Assembly: GCF_019649055.1 (NCBI RefSeq)
Contig: NW_026570448.1
Span: 55,279-119,278, forward strand
Direction of reading: 5' to 3'
Origin: Paramacrobiotus metropolitanus
Taxonomy: Eukaryota > Tardigrada > Eutardigrada > Parachela > Macrobiotidae
Length of the DNA: 64,000 nt
Below the pieces are notes generated by a model, which had not been told where the DNA came from, ran no database searches, and saw only the letters and a list, made by a program, of their open reading frames with translations. Positions 10,939-22,535 of this stretch are shown here, piece after piece; positions within the stretch are counted from its first letter, which is position 1, and the number at the start of each line of letters is the position of its first letter. The translations under genes and the position numbers were made by a program.

Positions 10939-11476
10939 ATTGTTGCGTACGCGTACCTGTATGATTGTGTCCTCAATAAGATTTAAAACTTTTCTTGGAC
11001 ACTTATTATTGTTATACGAAATACAAACCGCATCGTTATCGTACTATTTCGCAAATTCAACGTACGCAGACATAAAGATTCTGTAATAGACATAAAGATT
11101 CTAGTACTGTACATGAGCTTATCAGCTAGAAACTCAGCATTAAATACGTATACGGCCAGAAAAGCAGCGTAGAATGGAAGTAATGCTCTGCACAATAGGC
11201 GGATCTAAATTTCATATTGCGCCTGTATATCAGGTACCCGGATATGTTTTATTGGCTCTATATGCATTCCCACTCGAACATTGAGGTAAACATCGAAATA
11301 TTTTACTTGGATCAGCAAATTTTCGGCTCCATACCATTTTTCACCGTTTCTCTTTTTAGCGGTAACAAGACGCTTGGACACCGTATAAGACTGCAGGTTA
11401 TGCAGCTTATTATTAGCCATATTAGGAAAGTAATTCTAGACGGGAGAGAACGCGCTGGCTGTACTAATAGTTACCG

Positions 11477-11860
11477 ATATCCGGACCGAGGGCGACACTA
11501 GCGAGTAACGTCCTGTCCGTTAGTGATCCGCACAGTGGTCGCTGCAGATTGATTCCGCCCGTCGCACCATAACCTAACACGGGCAGGTGTCCTCGTCCCG
11601 GGGGATCTGATCCGTAAAGGCGCTTACTTATGTAGTAATCAGGATCAGCGGATTCTGGGGATTTCTGGCCGGTATGTTGGATTGCCCCGTCGTAACCGCC
11701 CCGTTAATGTAACCGCCGACCCGCGTAGTAATGTCCGGTAGGTCGCATACAAGGGAAAATATCGTGGTTCATCGTCGTATCTATCATACTCGCCGTGGGA
11801 ATCTGTGAAAAGCACCCAGTAAACAAGGAACTGCATCCACCGGACCTTTGTAAGCAATTA
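11477..11860 (-). pseudogene. Decayed type B cysteine-rich gene
   Basis: Nucleotides 11477-11520 match the end of exon 3 of the intact gene (4015-4058; ACGTCCTGTCCGTTA shared), then jump straight to mid exon 2 (GTGATCCG-ACAG, matching about 4394). So a deletion removed the cysteine module and the intron. Exon 2 remnants follow in two frames (HDIFPCMRPTGHYYAG corresponds to HDLFIYMRQNGPYYAV of the intact gene), with frameshifts. An eroded signal exon may be near 12000-12060 (FFFPWSIFPV). Not functional. Confidence 0.6.
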
Positions 11861-12099
11861 AAGTTTATTACACGTTTAACACGGTCCGTGCGCATTTATT
11901 TAGCAAATCAGTGTTAATATTTGAAGAAAAGAGTGGCAGTATGTAGTGAAGCAGTTGAAGAACTAAACAGAAATTCAGCCATAGCATTACGGGGAATATG
12001 GACCATGGGAAAAAGAAAGGCACAAGAAAGTGAACAAAACCCGGTTGAGAAACAAACAAATAACATCTGTCCAAAGCCGAAAAAATGTACTCTGTTCGT

Positions 12100-12505
12100 A
12101 TCTTCAAAACGTGAGCCGGTCGGCGTCTGTGTTTTTCAAAGTTTTATAGAGTGGAATAATATAGGCATGTGATAAAGTGAAAATTATGTCTAAGGACGGC
12201 GTACATAAATTAATCAAGATATTAAACCGCGCCTGATAAATCAAGACACTACCTTTTTTTTGAACCGGTATCTCCATAAGTGATACACTATACGGCTTTT
12301 TTTTAAATTCTAAAATCATTATTACCAAAACCACTGGAAATTCGTGGGCAGGCTGCAAGAAAGATGGTCAGCTTTTTTGGGCGGCTGATAAGTGGAAGGT
12401 CTTGGGAAACAGATGTGCGGCTTTCTTGAAACAGTGTATTAGTCTCACCATAATTAAAGGCAATGCACGCTTGATAATACTAACGATTTTGGTTATTATT
12501 CCACG
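12100..12505. other. Spacer, no supported gene
   Basis: It has traces of the same upstream DNA as the intact type B gene (ATTAATCAAGATATTAAACC at about 12206 matches the region near 5087), so this is the duplicated flank of the decayed gene at 11477-11860. No open frame is convincing. Confidence 0.35.
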
Positions 12506-12506
12506 C

Positions 12507-12752
12507 TTAAGGAAAACGGCCCGGTACATGGTGTCAGAAATGGGATACATACACTAAAACTTTCGCTTTCGCGCACTTCGAATCACTTTTTTTGTGATAC
12601 TTTACGTCATTCTACAGCTAAATGATTTTTATCATTGTTCCGAAAACCATTTGCCCGCGCAACATCCGGTTGTCGAGATATGGCGAATCAAATTGGGCGA
12701 AAAGTTTAATGCATTGTTGTGTACCAAAAGTCTGGTTATTACCCGATCTTCT
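12507..12752 (+). repeat. Dispersed repeat R1, copy a
   Basis: About 250 bp. Landmarks are CGGCCCGGTACATGGTGTCA, CTTTCGCTTTCGCGCACT, CTAAATGATTT, GCGCAACATCCGGTTG and GTGTACCAAAAGTCTGGTTA. Three further copies are in the window (23347-23608 minus, 34383-34559 plus, 40485-40740 plus). I see no coding capacity or clear inverted ends. Confidence 0.7.
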
Positions 12753-13864
12753 TTTTTTTCTTTTACCAGCCAGATCAGTGCATTGCTTATCAGTTGTAAA
12801 AATGATTATTGCGTAACCGACAATAGTCCCGTTTTCGGAGGCATCACCTTCGCTTTGCTTTCGTCAAATATTGACAATAAAAAATGAAATCGTTTTAATC
12901 AATTCCAATACAAAAATAAAAAGAAGAACAAGAAAAGCTAAAACTTCGGCGCTTTGTTGATACCCATTACCGAATCGAAGTCGGTAGCGCCATACGTATG
13001 TGTGGGTATGCTTTAATTTCAAATTGAAGGTTACTGACGCTAGGATAGTAGGAAGTGTCGTACATGCTGACTTTTGTACGAGTTTACGATTACTTCTGTT
13101 GTCGCTAATTGGTGGATAATTCATGACTCACTAGCGCTAGAATGATCCCATGTTAAAAGCGGTTTTATCTCTCGTGAACTTGGGTGTGCAATTAATTAGT
13201 CTTGACTGGAAAATCTTAAAAATTGCAGTTAAATAATAACATCCTGAATCAGAGATACTGTATTTGGTGTCTTCTCGTAGCGGAAGCATTAGCGTGTACC
13301 CACAGGAAGTCACATCCCTTTTAATAACTCTGGATAATTACATCTTCCAGAAATCACTCGTGCACGTAGGAATAGGTAGCAGTTTGGTAAGTAGAACTTT
13401 GACAGAAGAAAACATTTATCTTTCTTATTTTCCCACTTTGTCGATTGAGTAAAGTTTGGTCATCTAGTGCGGTAGTCGTAGTACGACTTCCGCATAGCAT
13501 GTCATTACTGTGCAACGTACGAGTACATGCGCCCACGATGAGTTCTTGTCAGCTGCCAATGCAATTTTGTTACCTATTCCTACGTGCAGGGCCCATCCGA
13601 TGTTTGGAAAACACTTACAGTTTCCAAGCTTCGATTTCTGGAAAACTATTACTTAAGCAAATTCCATGAATGCCTCCAAAAGTCAGCATTATTTTCGCCA
13701 AGGTTTGGAGAGCTCAGATCGGCAGAAAACGCAAGCGTTGTCTCGCAGCCATTCCTATAAAGTCGTTTCTTTGCGTTGGGTAAAATACATCTTCAAAACA
13801 ATCACTTCTTGATCGACATCATTTGATTTTTTTGGAACGTTTTCTCTATTCCACATCTGGCATT
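12753..13864. other. Spacer, no supported gene
   Basis: AT-rich, with short open frames only and none with motif or splice support. Upstream DNA of the small signal-peptide exon at 13865 is included here. Confidence 0.3.
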
Positions 13865-14171
13865 ATGAACAACTTCGTAACATTGCCTCTGCTGGCCGCC
13901 TTCCTGGCGCTTTCGGTAAGTTAATTACGCAAACTGCATGCGGTTTACAGAAAGGTAATTACATCAGAATACGAATACAAGAAGCGCGCGCAGTACATAA
14001 TTAATGGAGGTTTATTTAATCCAGGGAATATAACGAATCGCACCCGGTGATATCCCCATGTTTTGCCAGAACGCACTGGGAAAGGGCTGCATCATGACCT
14101 CCTCAGGCGAATTTGTGGAAGTCCCGGTCGACTATATACTCGTAGAAAAAACTAAAAGCGAAGCAATATAA
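13865..14171 (+). CDS. Possible short secreted peptide gene (2 exons, about 50 aa)
   Basis: 13865-13915 encodes a textbook signal peptide start, MNNFVTLPLLAAFLALS, followed directly by donor GTAAGT. The most plausible acceptor is ttttgccag before 14070, giving NALGKGCIMTSS, EFVEVPVDYILVEK and a stop at 14171 in phase 0. An upstream acceptor (aatccag at about 14024) would run into a stop at once. Exon 1 is good by eye; the joining is a guess. The gene lies on the strand opposite to the cysteine-rich genes. It resembles none of them. Confidence 0.35.
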
Positions 14172-14851
14172 AACCTGACCATCCTAAACGGCATAGACAA
14201 TTAGTACCAGATCCCAAAACGCCTAAACTGCTGACTCAAAACTTTATTCGCCGATAACATGATTTCCAAATTACCAGTACCTGTATTTAAAATGACTTGC
14301 CGATTTAAGAAAATGAAAATCATTTTGTCTTCAGAATTACTGAATTTGTATATCTGAAATGCTACGTTGAATCAATTGGTAAAGTGCCTATGTGACTATG
14401 GTCTGTACATACATTGTACAAATATACCTGTACTTGCGCTTGTAAACAAAAGTTTTTCTTCTGTGCTTGCTTTCGCAGGATGTACAATCAGTATCAAACA
14501 AAAATTATAGCCTGATTTCTTAAGTAGTTTTTGAAGTAATAACAAATTTTATACATAGAATTCCGGTTGCTGAGATTTGGCAAATTAAAAATAACAAAAG
14601 GTGTAAAAAAAGAGATGAGCGTCAACAGGAGAATGTTCGATGTAGTAACATCAAAAGTAAATGCTGATCGGGATGGAAAGTCATAAATACAGCTAACGAA
14701 ATTACGTTTTCTTACTGGAAAACTGATCTGCCAAAAAAGCTGTCGTACAGTTTGAAAATTACAATACTTCTATAGATCTTCACCGCTATAAATGCTTCAG
14801 AGATGCACAAGATAACACGATACACCTAAACCATTTGAAATTCACCGGCCC
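14172..14851. other. Spacer, no supported gene
   Basis: AT-rich, no supported open frame. The right part is the 3' flank of the gene at 14852-15524. Confidence 0.3.
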
Positions 14852-15524
14852 TTAACAAGTTGCAGTAACATTCTTGCCGGTATTATCATAAAAATACGCG
14901 TTACACCCTCCACAGTAGTTATTACAACACGTCGCGTAGGAGTTCTTTGCACACGTCTTCCCGCGGCACGGCTCCACAAAACACTGGACAACCGGTGTCC
15001 CAGCGGGGCAACTGTTCTCCGGTGGACAGACAGTGGTGGGAAGAAGAGTGGTAGTGGTGGGAAGGGCAGTGGTGACGGTAGTATTGGCCTGGCACTGCGC
15101 GGAAACATCCTGTCCGTTCAGGTACCATTTAATACCGCAGTTATCGCAGTTAACGACACACTGGGCGGCTGGCACACCGGGACACTGGTCGAAGCGCGGA
15201 TCACACCAGGCGCGGATGGTCAGGCAGACGGGTTTGGAATCCGGCGGGCACGTCGGGATGTAACCTACGTTTACGGGAACGTGGGTTTAATAAACCTCTG
15301 CCAAATGATTAAGCGTAACCGTATTGCATTTACATATGCATAGGATACACATGGTACTCGTATAGGTTGATAGGAACTGTATTATTTAGAAAAGATAGCA
15401 GCTGAACGCTACCTGCAGAATTCCCCGAGCTGGTGGGAGCTTGACATTGCACCGTAAGGATCAGCGATAATACTGCACTGCTAATAACCGGTACAACGGA
15501 TAACTTCTTACTCCACTCGGCCAT
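14852..15524 (-). CDS. Secreted cysteine-rich protein, type A, intact (2 exons, 174 aa)
   Basis: Exon 1 (15524-15413) encodes a signal peptide, MAEWSKKLSVVPVISSAVLS and LILTVQCQA, then donor GTAGCG in phase 1. Exon 2 (15264-14852, acceptor aaacgtag) encodes an N-terminal cysteine module (CPPDSKPVCLTIRAWCDP, CPGVPAAQCVVNCDNCG, WYLNGQDVSAQC), a Thr-rich linker (about 20 residues, probable O-glycosylation), CPPENSCPAGTPVVQC, then EPCRGKTCAKNS and CCNNYCGGCNAYFYDNTG. The sum is 525 nt without a stop. Ending modules of the C-x-x-x-CGGCNA-F type occur in extracellular proteins of many invertebrates, but I cannot name a family with known function. It is probably secreted; disulfide-rich. Paralogs are at 6887-7269 and 5492-5799, and the N-terminal module is shared with 4008-4926. 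Confidence 0.75.
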
Positions 15525-15539
15525 GATGTATTAATTCTT

Positions 15540-16950
15540 AGGAGGTTTTCCAATCTGGTTACAGGGAGCAGAGGGGGCAAAGTGCTGGTAAGGCAGTTCT
15601 TAGATTGTTGTTCAGTTATATTGATATAGTGTTATGTTGTGCAGTAAATCATTGTACATTGGTTAAGACCGTGTTGTCTTGCTGTTCAGCTTGTTTTCCA
15701 ACGAAAATAGCAACGTGTAACTACATGGTTTCTTTAACGCGCTCTTTCCCAGCCTTAGGCACCATCTTGACCAAAAAAACTGTCAAAGGTTATTGACATG
15801 GTTGTGACTGTTGTGCTAACCCGCTTACTAGAAAGATTCGAGAAACGGCAAAATTAATGACTTTGTTATATTAGTCGTTTAATCACATACAGAGTAGATA
15901 TGGCACTAATGCCATGCGCGCGGAGGCGTACTACGGAATTAGACCGCACTTGTTGTAGTACGCGAGTATTGTGTAGTATTGTCCGGTAACAGCATTGTGC
16001 AGTCATAACAGGATTGAACCGTCGTATAACAGCGTTTTATTAGTCGTCAAAGCGTCATACTGTGTAAGTAAGCATTGTACGTATAATTGTACGTATGTAT
16101 GTAAGCATTGTACGTATGTATGTACGTATAATTTTACCGCATATGTACTTATGATTACGAGTACTAAGTAGCGATTATGATCGTACTACTGTAAATAAAA
16201 TTCAACACCTTTTCTTCGACAATGTCATAGTACACAAGGCACCCTTAAATATTTTATCGGAATATTTCGCGAATTCAACGCATTTCGGATGCAAACATTC
16301 TGTAACACATTTTCTGGACCAGAACATCAGCGCTAGTACGACAGACTGTACTTGCACGGACGTAACGTAGAAGTAAGCAATAGGCGGATTTCCAACTCCA
16401 GAATGTTCCTACGGAATAACTACGCAGATACCTACTGTTGACCCTATTCCCTCCTGAACATTGACGACAGACACTGGAATACCTCCCTTTGATCAGCAGA
16501 TTTATGGCTGCATGGTCAGATCATGTTCCAGATTGTACACAGCTTCGTCATCTGTCACGGTTCAAGGCCGCTGTACCATAGTGGGAGAAACTCACTATTA
16601 ATAGCAGAGACAGCTACAACAATTATATTGTACAGCATCTACTGCACGGTAGTAAATACCAATAACATTGCATTTTATTGCTCCTCTCCGTCCTCTGAGA
16701 TCCCATTATCCGACAAAACACGTCACACAGTTCACTATCAACGCCGATCAGCGCATTAATGCACACTGGAACCAGCTAAACATATAGGAGCAAAAGTCAC
16801 AATCGTGCTTCGTTGTAACGCATACTGCGCAGGCCAGCGTATACCTCTGCAGCTCTGGCTCTGCTCTCAGCTCTGCTGGAACTTTGTACTGTTGGAAATT
16901 TGTGTGCATCGGCTGTGTTGCTGCTATTATTCAGTTTTTGAACCGCAGAT
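15540..16950. repeat. Duplicated upstream block, copy 3, and spacer
   Basis: 15640-15900 matches 9880-10135 and in part 5880-6080. The similarity continues loosely to about 16520 (TTGATCAGCAGATTTATGGCT here versus a TTGGATCAGCAAATTTTCGGCTC run near 11308). 16081-16130 has short GTATGTAC-type tandem runs. No gene is supported before the receptor gene at 16999. Confidence 0.4.
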
Positions 16951-16998
16951 CGGTTGGCCATTTCTACTTTTTCAGTCCTACATCGTGTAGTTGCAGCA

Positions 16999-18372
16999 AT
17001 GTCCAATTCGTCCAACGTGACCGAACTGCAATGGAACGGCACCGCCACCTCCCAAGCCGTCTTCTCCGCCGTGACCTTAATCATCAACGCCTACGTCCTG
17101 TACCTGCTGATCCGCCACGACAACCTGCGGACCCCGTTCAATCTCTACCTCATCAATCTCCTCAGCGCCAACATCTTCCTCACCCTACCCGATCCATTCC
17201 GCGTCATGAACGCCGTGGAACTGCGCTGGTCCTTCACTTCCTTAGCCTGTAACGTGGTCATCTACAGCGATTGGGTGGGCAGCGCCGGGGTCCTGCACGC
17301 GCATCTGCTGATCACGTTAAACAGAGTGTGGGCGTCCACCTTTCCCATCTCCTACCGCAATTATCACACGTTTAAAATGGCGGGATTGTTGTGTATTTTA
17401 ATGTGGGGATACAGCCACTTATTGCCGGGTCCGTTGTTGGTTATTGACTACTTCTATAACCGACCGAATATGGAGAACACTACGGAGTGCTCTGTGGTTA
17501 GTGACCAGCAGCCGGGATATGCGAAATTCTTGGAGATTTGGGTGTACGATGCACCAGTGTTTTTGATCTTTTTGTCATATCCGTTTTTATACTGGAAACG
17601 GCGCCAACGCGCCAAGGTTTGCGTGGGCCAAGGTAGGGTCGAGTTTCAAAATTTTTAAGTCATCTCCAAAGGGCTTGAAATAAAATTTGGTTTAAAAGAA
17701 AGCGAATAAAATAGCATTTTATAGTACTTCCAAAAAATATTTTACAAGAGCAATTTTTTGGCTTGTTAGGTTTAAATGGTTAAACTAAACGATCACGTGT
17801 TTACGAGTAGTTACAAGATTCTGACGAATGTTCTTTTTTTGTTACTCGAACTTATGTGATTTCGCTTGAAGTAACTGTTTCATCAGAATTTCTTATACAT
17901 ATTTACAATTTTTTTTCCATTTCAAATTATTCAAAAACGCGGGAGTCCGTTCCATTTTCGAATGCATTTGGTTTGACCTTTGACGTTTTAAATTTGGCAT
18001 GTTTTAATTTCAACACTAGGGCAGGGATCCACCACCCTCCACGCAGCGTCCAACACTGAAGAGGGCGGAGGGAAGCGAAAGGTCAAGGATGGGCGGCACG
18101 GTTTCTGGGTGCTGACGGCGTTGACCTTGAGTATCTTCCTCTGCTGGACGCCGACGAAAATCAACGGGATTCTCACGGCATTCTTCGATAAGGATCTGCC
18201 AGAACTGAAGGAGATCGGTGACGTGCTGTACTCACTACAGGGAATTCTAGATCCGCTGTTGTTTGCCATTACTATGCGGGACTTGCGCGAAGCGATTCTG
18301 CGAAGCGTGGGGTTAGACAAAGCGCCTTGTTGTGGGAAATCTCTTGCCAGGAAGGGAACGGGAAAGTATTGA
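16999..18372 (+). CDS. Class A-like 7TM receptor A (2 exons, about 321-328 aa)
   Basis: Exon 1 starts at MSNSSNVTELQW, chosen because paralogs begin the same way with N-glycosylation sites; an upstream in-frame Met lies at 16954. Seven hydrophobic segments are present. Class A marks: LPDPF in TM2, the TM3 cysteine (LACNVVIY), NRVWASTFPISYR in place of DRY, an ECL2 cysteine (TECSVV), CWTPTK in TM6, and DPLLF in place of NPxxY in TM7. The gene is split in the third intracellular loop. Either 17616|GTTTGC to 18025 (phase 0) or 17632|GTAGGG to 18020 (phase 1) restores the frame. Ligand unknown. It opens a cluster of five such genes. The family appears divergent and locally expanded. Confidence 0.75.
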
Positions 18373-19334
18373 TTGCGGTGCCGGTTCGATGCTGCCGTTG
18401 TTAGTGTAGACAATTGCCCTGTGTACATGCTTACTTCCTGGTTGTCTCGACAGACATCACAATTATGGTTGCTGTACATAAAAGGCTCTTTATGTTTCCA
18501 AGAATTGGAGCGGTCGGAATAACGTAACGTCACTGCGGCTTGCCTTATACACGATGCTGTACATGCTTTACATGCATTACCAAAAAACATCCTATTTATA
18601 TTGGCCATCCTCGCATGTTGTGGCTTTCTGTGATCTTTGTGAAGGCTTATCGGCTTCAGTAAAAGTTTCTGTATTTCACTTCAACCGTTGCCGTTTTAAA
18701 TCGACGTAGCCGAAAAAGCTACCAAATTGATGAGGTTCTCTGAATTAATCTAATAACACTGACATTTCTAGAGGCTGCATTAGCTAGCGATGAAGTACTG
18801 TAATCATGGTACGTATGTGGTTCACCTCCAATAAAATAATAATTCTACATAGTACTCCGCACGACTCCGCACGACACAGTCTACAGCATATAAAACTAAC
18901 CGGTTTGCAGTATTGCACACTATATGCTGTTTCAGTCAGAACACTTTCTTCTATCGGTGCCCAACAGAATTTTAAAAATTAAAACACGTTTAATGACATT
19001 TGATCAGTACAAGTATATTCTGTATGCACACAGCACATGCACGCAATGATACCGTTAAATCGTCATACGGTAAATTTGCCAGTCATACTGTACTTATCAG
19101 CTGTCGGTATAAAGAACAGGTATTCTGCACAGTCATCTACAATCAATGGTACGACCACCGCAATGCGCACATGAAAAATACCGGCTCGGCAACAACATCT
19201 ACTTGTAGAGTCTAAGAGATAAACCACATCGATTGACTGCATTCCGCACTAACCGTAGCGTCTGTAAAAATTATCGGTATCACGTTACGTTGGTATACCT
19301 GTTCTTATCAGCCTTTAAGTCTAATTCTAAAACC
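18373..19334. other. Spacer between receptor A and PEBP gene
   Basis: AT-rich. The minus-strand open frame at 17988-18608 overlaps receptor A exon 2 and is a shadow. No independent gene is supported. Confidence 0.35.
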
Positions 19335-20291
19335 ATGGCGCACCAAGATGCAGGGAAGAAATTCGAGGAAAGCGGCCTTGTTCCAGATATTTTGGATAGT
19401 CCACCCGGCGAGGCTCTTAAGGTACGGCGTAATCTTTAGCGTCACAAATTAAATAGCGTGTAATATGTGGTTCAAACGACTTGAATTGTACCATTTTTTG
19501 CACGGTTCTCCAGACTTTGTGCCATACGCAGTGTGACGTATTCGCACTGCATTCACCTTCTTTGCTTTAAATAACGAACAATTAGGATTATTATAGCGAT
19601 AAGTAGCTGTACGACAATCGTACGGAGCCCGAAAATTGGATTCTGCAGGTTTCTTATCCGTCTGGCGTGGCACCGGAATTCGGCAACGAACTGACGCCGC
19701 GACAAGTCAAAGACCAGCCGACCGTCACATGGAACGCCAAAGATGGCGAACTGTACACGCTGCACATGTCCGGTACGTCATAAAGAATGTTGAATGTTGT
19801 CTACGAGCAGCACATGCTAAACACGAAGGATTTCCGTTATTTCCTAAACAAAACATGTTTGTACCTGATAAATATTTTACAGATCCGGACGCACCCAATC
19901 GACAGAACCCGGAAGTCGGACCGATTAACCACTGGCTGGTAGTGAACATTCCGGGAGGTAATATTCAGGCCGGCCAAACTATCACGGAATACCGTGGAAG
20001 CCGGCCACGCCAGAATTCAGGTAAATGATTCGTTCATGTTTCTGCCATAGCAAAACTGCACTTTTCTATCAAAAAGTGGTTATAATGGGCTGATTTATTG
20101 TAGGTCTGCATCGCTATGCGTTTATGGTGTTCCGTCAGACCGGCTCCATCACTGTGGACAATCCGGATCTGGCTGAGAATCGCCGCAAATTCCCCATTCG
20201 GGATTTTGCCAAGCAGCATAATTTGGGCCAACCCATCGCGGGCAACTTTTATGTGGCACAGTTTGACGATTATGTCGCCAGCGTTATTTAA
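19335..20291 (+). CDS. PEBP: Phosphatidylethanolamine-binding protein (PEBP), intact (4 exons, 178 aa)
   Basis: Exons 19335-19421, 19649-19772, 19883-20020 and 20104-20291 join in phases 0, 1, 1 with donors GTACGG, GTACGT and GTAAAT and clean acceptors (attctgcag, attttacag, attgtag). Protein marks of the PEBP/RKIP family: a Val-Ser-Tyr-Pro strand start, [15 protein letters not shown], the ligand-pocket signature [39 protein letters not shown], and a C-terminal [10 protein letters not shown]. Length is typical of the family (about 180-190 aa). There is no signal peptide, so it is expected to be cytosolic. Known members bind phospholipid head groups and inhibit kinases or proteases; which applies here is unknown. 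A possible polyadenylation signal AATAAA is at 20514-20519. Confidence 0.92.
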
Positions 20292-20585
20292 AAAGGCCTC
20301 GGAAGAATGTTACGTAATTGGCACTGCCATGCAAAAGCACCATTTTGTTGTATCATGCTACATTAAAAATTTTTATTTCGCATCGTTTGATTATGGAATG
20401 AGCCGAAGAAGTATCGGTATTATATTGGTACTAACCGCTATTTTACCGATCTACGTTGGCAGCTCAACTTTTAAAACAGGGTCGTTTTTCATTAGGTAGC
20501 TGCAATTACATCCAATAAAACACCACGTTAGCAGCTGCTAACTCGCCCACTTTGGCATTCGAAAGCCATACATATGCAAACATTA

Positions 20586-21133
20586 CTGTAGCGGCGGTTT
20601 CAAGTTAGACCACAGAGTTTGTTTACCGGAAAAATGCGCACTGGATATACCCACGCTGCACGGGCAAAATTCACGATATTTTACCAGCAAATCAAAATCA
20701 GAGTTCCTTGAGCTGTTGAGCAACGTTCATGTTTTAATAATTCATTTAATTAATTAATAATATCTTGAAATGAAAAATCAGCTAGAATCTGTATTACAGA
20801 AGGCTGAAAAGTAATGTATACAAAGCAGAGCTCTGATGACCATGTTGGTTTGTTGTGGTTTTTGGGGGGCCCCTGCACGGGGGAGACGGTTTTTGGTCAG
20901 CATTGGTGAATAAGCTTACAGGATGGGCGCAAAAAGGCGATGATTTTCAGAGCTCCGATTTTTAAAAATTTTTGGTGAAAAGTAGTTAAAATTACGTGGA
21001 AATTTGCTATCAGAAATAAGAAAATGTAAAATGGGATTTGTGTCGTGAATTTTTCCCGTGCAGCGTGGGTGTATCCAGTGCGCATTTTTCCGGTAAACAC
21101 ACTCTGTGGTCTAACTTGAAACCGCCGCTACAG
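20586..21133. mobile_element. 548 bp Tc1/mariner-type MITE with 105 bp inverted repeats
   Basis: The left end CTGTAGCGGCGGTTTCAAG and the right end CTTGAAACCGCCGCTACAG are exact inverses. The arms run about 105 bp (20586-20690 against about 21033-21133), including GGTAAACA/TGTTTACC and CACGCTGCACGGG/CCCGTGCAGCGTG. TA borders both ends (20584-20585, 21134-21135). The interior has a G-rich/C-rich palindrome (GGGGGGCCCC) near 20867 and no transposase frame. Confidence 0.85.
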
Positions 21134-22388
21134 TACTTACTGCAAGTACTGCGAATAATGTTAATAATGTGGTCAGTCTCTTTACTTACCCTATGGCCTA
21201 TTCCACAATATCCCTCGCGTTTTCTCCATCTACCGTTAATTATCCCGAGTTCCTGAGATTTTGTATGCTTTCTTATGTTATGTTTTCTTATGGCTCTTAG
21301 GTTTTCCTATGCTTTCTCATGCCTTCTTAGGTTACTTATGTTATTTCATACATAGGTTGTCTTATGTTTACTTGTCTTACAGATAGGTTTCTTGTCGAGA
21401 TACCTACATGTGACATGTGGATACGTAAAACTAAGAGATACTGCCGAGATACGGTGAGATAAATCATACGGCAATGACAAAACAACTTCACAAAATTAGG
21501 AGAATACATGGGGGATACGTACCGAATACCGTGGATTACAGCGGGCACTGTAGATACTAATAAAAAGGTACCCTAAAAAATTTAACGTGTAGGAAGTCCA
21601 AATCGAAAAATGTTGGCCAGTACTCAGTAGTTTGCTAGTAATTCAATTCTGAAAACATTACCTGCCGCCCTTGCCAGAGTGTTTTACGACGTGAGTCAGG
21701 GAAGTAATCGACTATTTGGTTATTCGGATCTAATGGATTATTTGGCGGTTTGCATGACATTGAAAGACTTGCCGGAGATTTGTCGGGTTGATGTACAGGT
21801 ACCGGTGTGCTCTGTGTGGAAGAGGAGCGCGCTGGCAATAGAATTTTTGGATAGACTGTCAAGAGGAGATTGGAGAGGTCAGATATGCGTCAAGGAACTA
21901 AATAGCAGCGATAAACTAACATCAACAAACGCATCTGGAGAGGTCGGCAGGAGAGGACTTACAAATGATTCGAGAATTTGTACCATTAGAGCAGCCCGAC
22001 GTTGCAGAGTGAAAAAGCGCCCGTGTGCCAACGGGCTGAGCGAAAGCACAAGCAGATCTGACAGATGACAGCTCCGTCTGACTCTGGCGTGAGCTGACTC
22101 TGAATTTAACATCAGTTAGCAAGCAAATCGACCTTTTCAATATAGTCGTACAGTGCACTGCGCTGCATGCGTACGGAATGTGGATATGTGAGTGTGCGAC
22201 CATTTTGTCCTACGTTGTAGCAACATCAGTAAACAGAGCATTAGCGTTATCATCGCACTGCCGATTTGCTCCAGACATAATCGCAGATTGCACAGTATGG
22301 ATGTAAAGTATTCAGCGCTGCTGTAGAAATTCCATAACGATTAGAGGATCCTCCAGTCTTACAAAGATATTGGCGTATAACAGATTCA
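21134..22388. other. Spacer with one half-copy of a MITE
   Basis: 21250-21350 has runs of TTTTCTTATG / TTTCCTATG words. 22147-22213 (GTCGTACAGTGCACTGCGCTG through GCGACCATTTTGTCCTA) is a single arm of the inverted-repeat element found complete at 27011-27167. No gene is supported. The 21679-22068 open frame has no motif. Confidence 0.45.
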
Positions 22389-22535
22389 TTATATAAACAC
22401 CAAGTTTCGGCTTGTCATTAAGCGCCATAGCGGTAAAATGTATCCGTTGGACAGCAGCTTTACCGCAGCAGAAACGGCTGCCGGCGCAGCCGAGCCGCTT
22501 AAATCGAGATTGTTGGCTGTGGTATTGGACGGCAT
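22389..22535 (-). pseudogene. 5' fragment of a 7TM receptor gene
   Basis: It opens with MPSNTTANNLDLSGSAAP, like MPSNLSN of the receptor at 30133-31071, and continues through a TM1-like stretch ending KLLSNGYILPLW, equal in place to KLMFNGCLLF of the paralog. Similarity then stops, and a stop codon follows at 22389. Only about 48 codons remain. It is either a partial duplication or what is left after a deletion. Confidence 0.55.

Noticed and set aside
17988-18608. 206-codon minus-strand frame
   Set aside because: It lies opposite receptor A exon 2, which has the 7TM motifs; this is a shadow.
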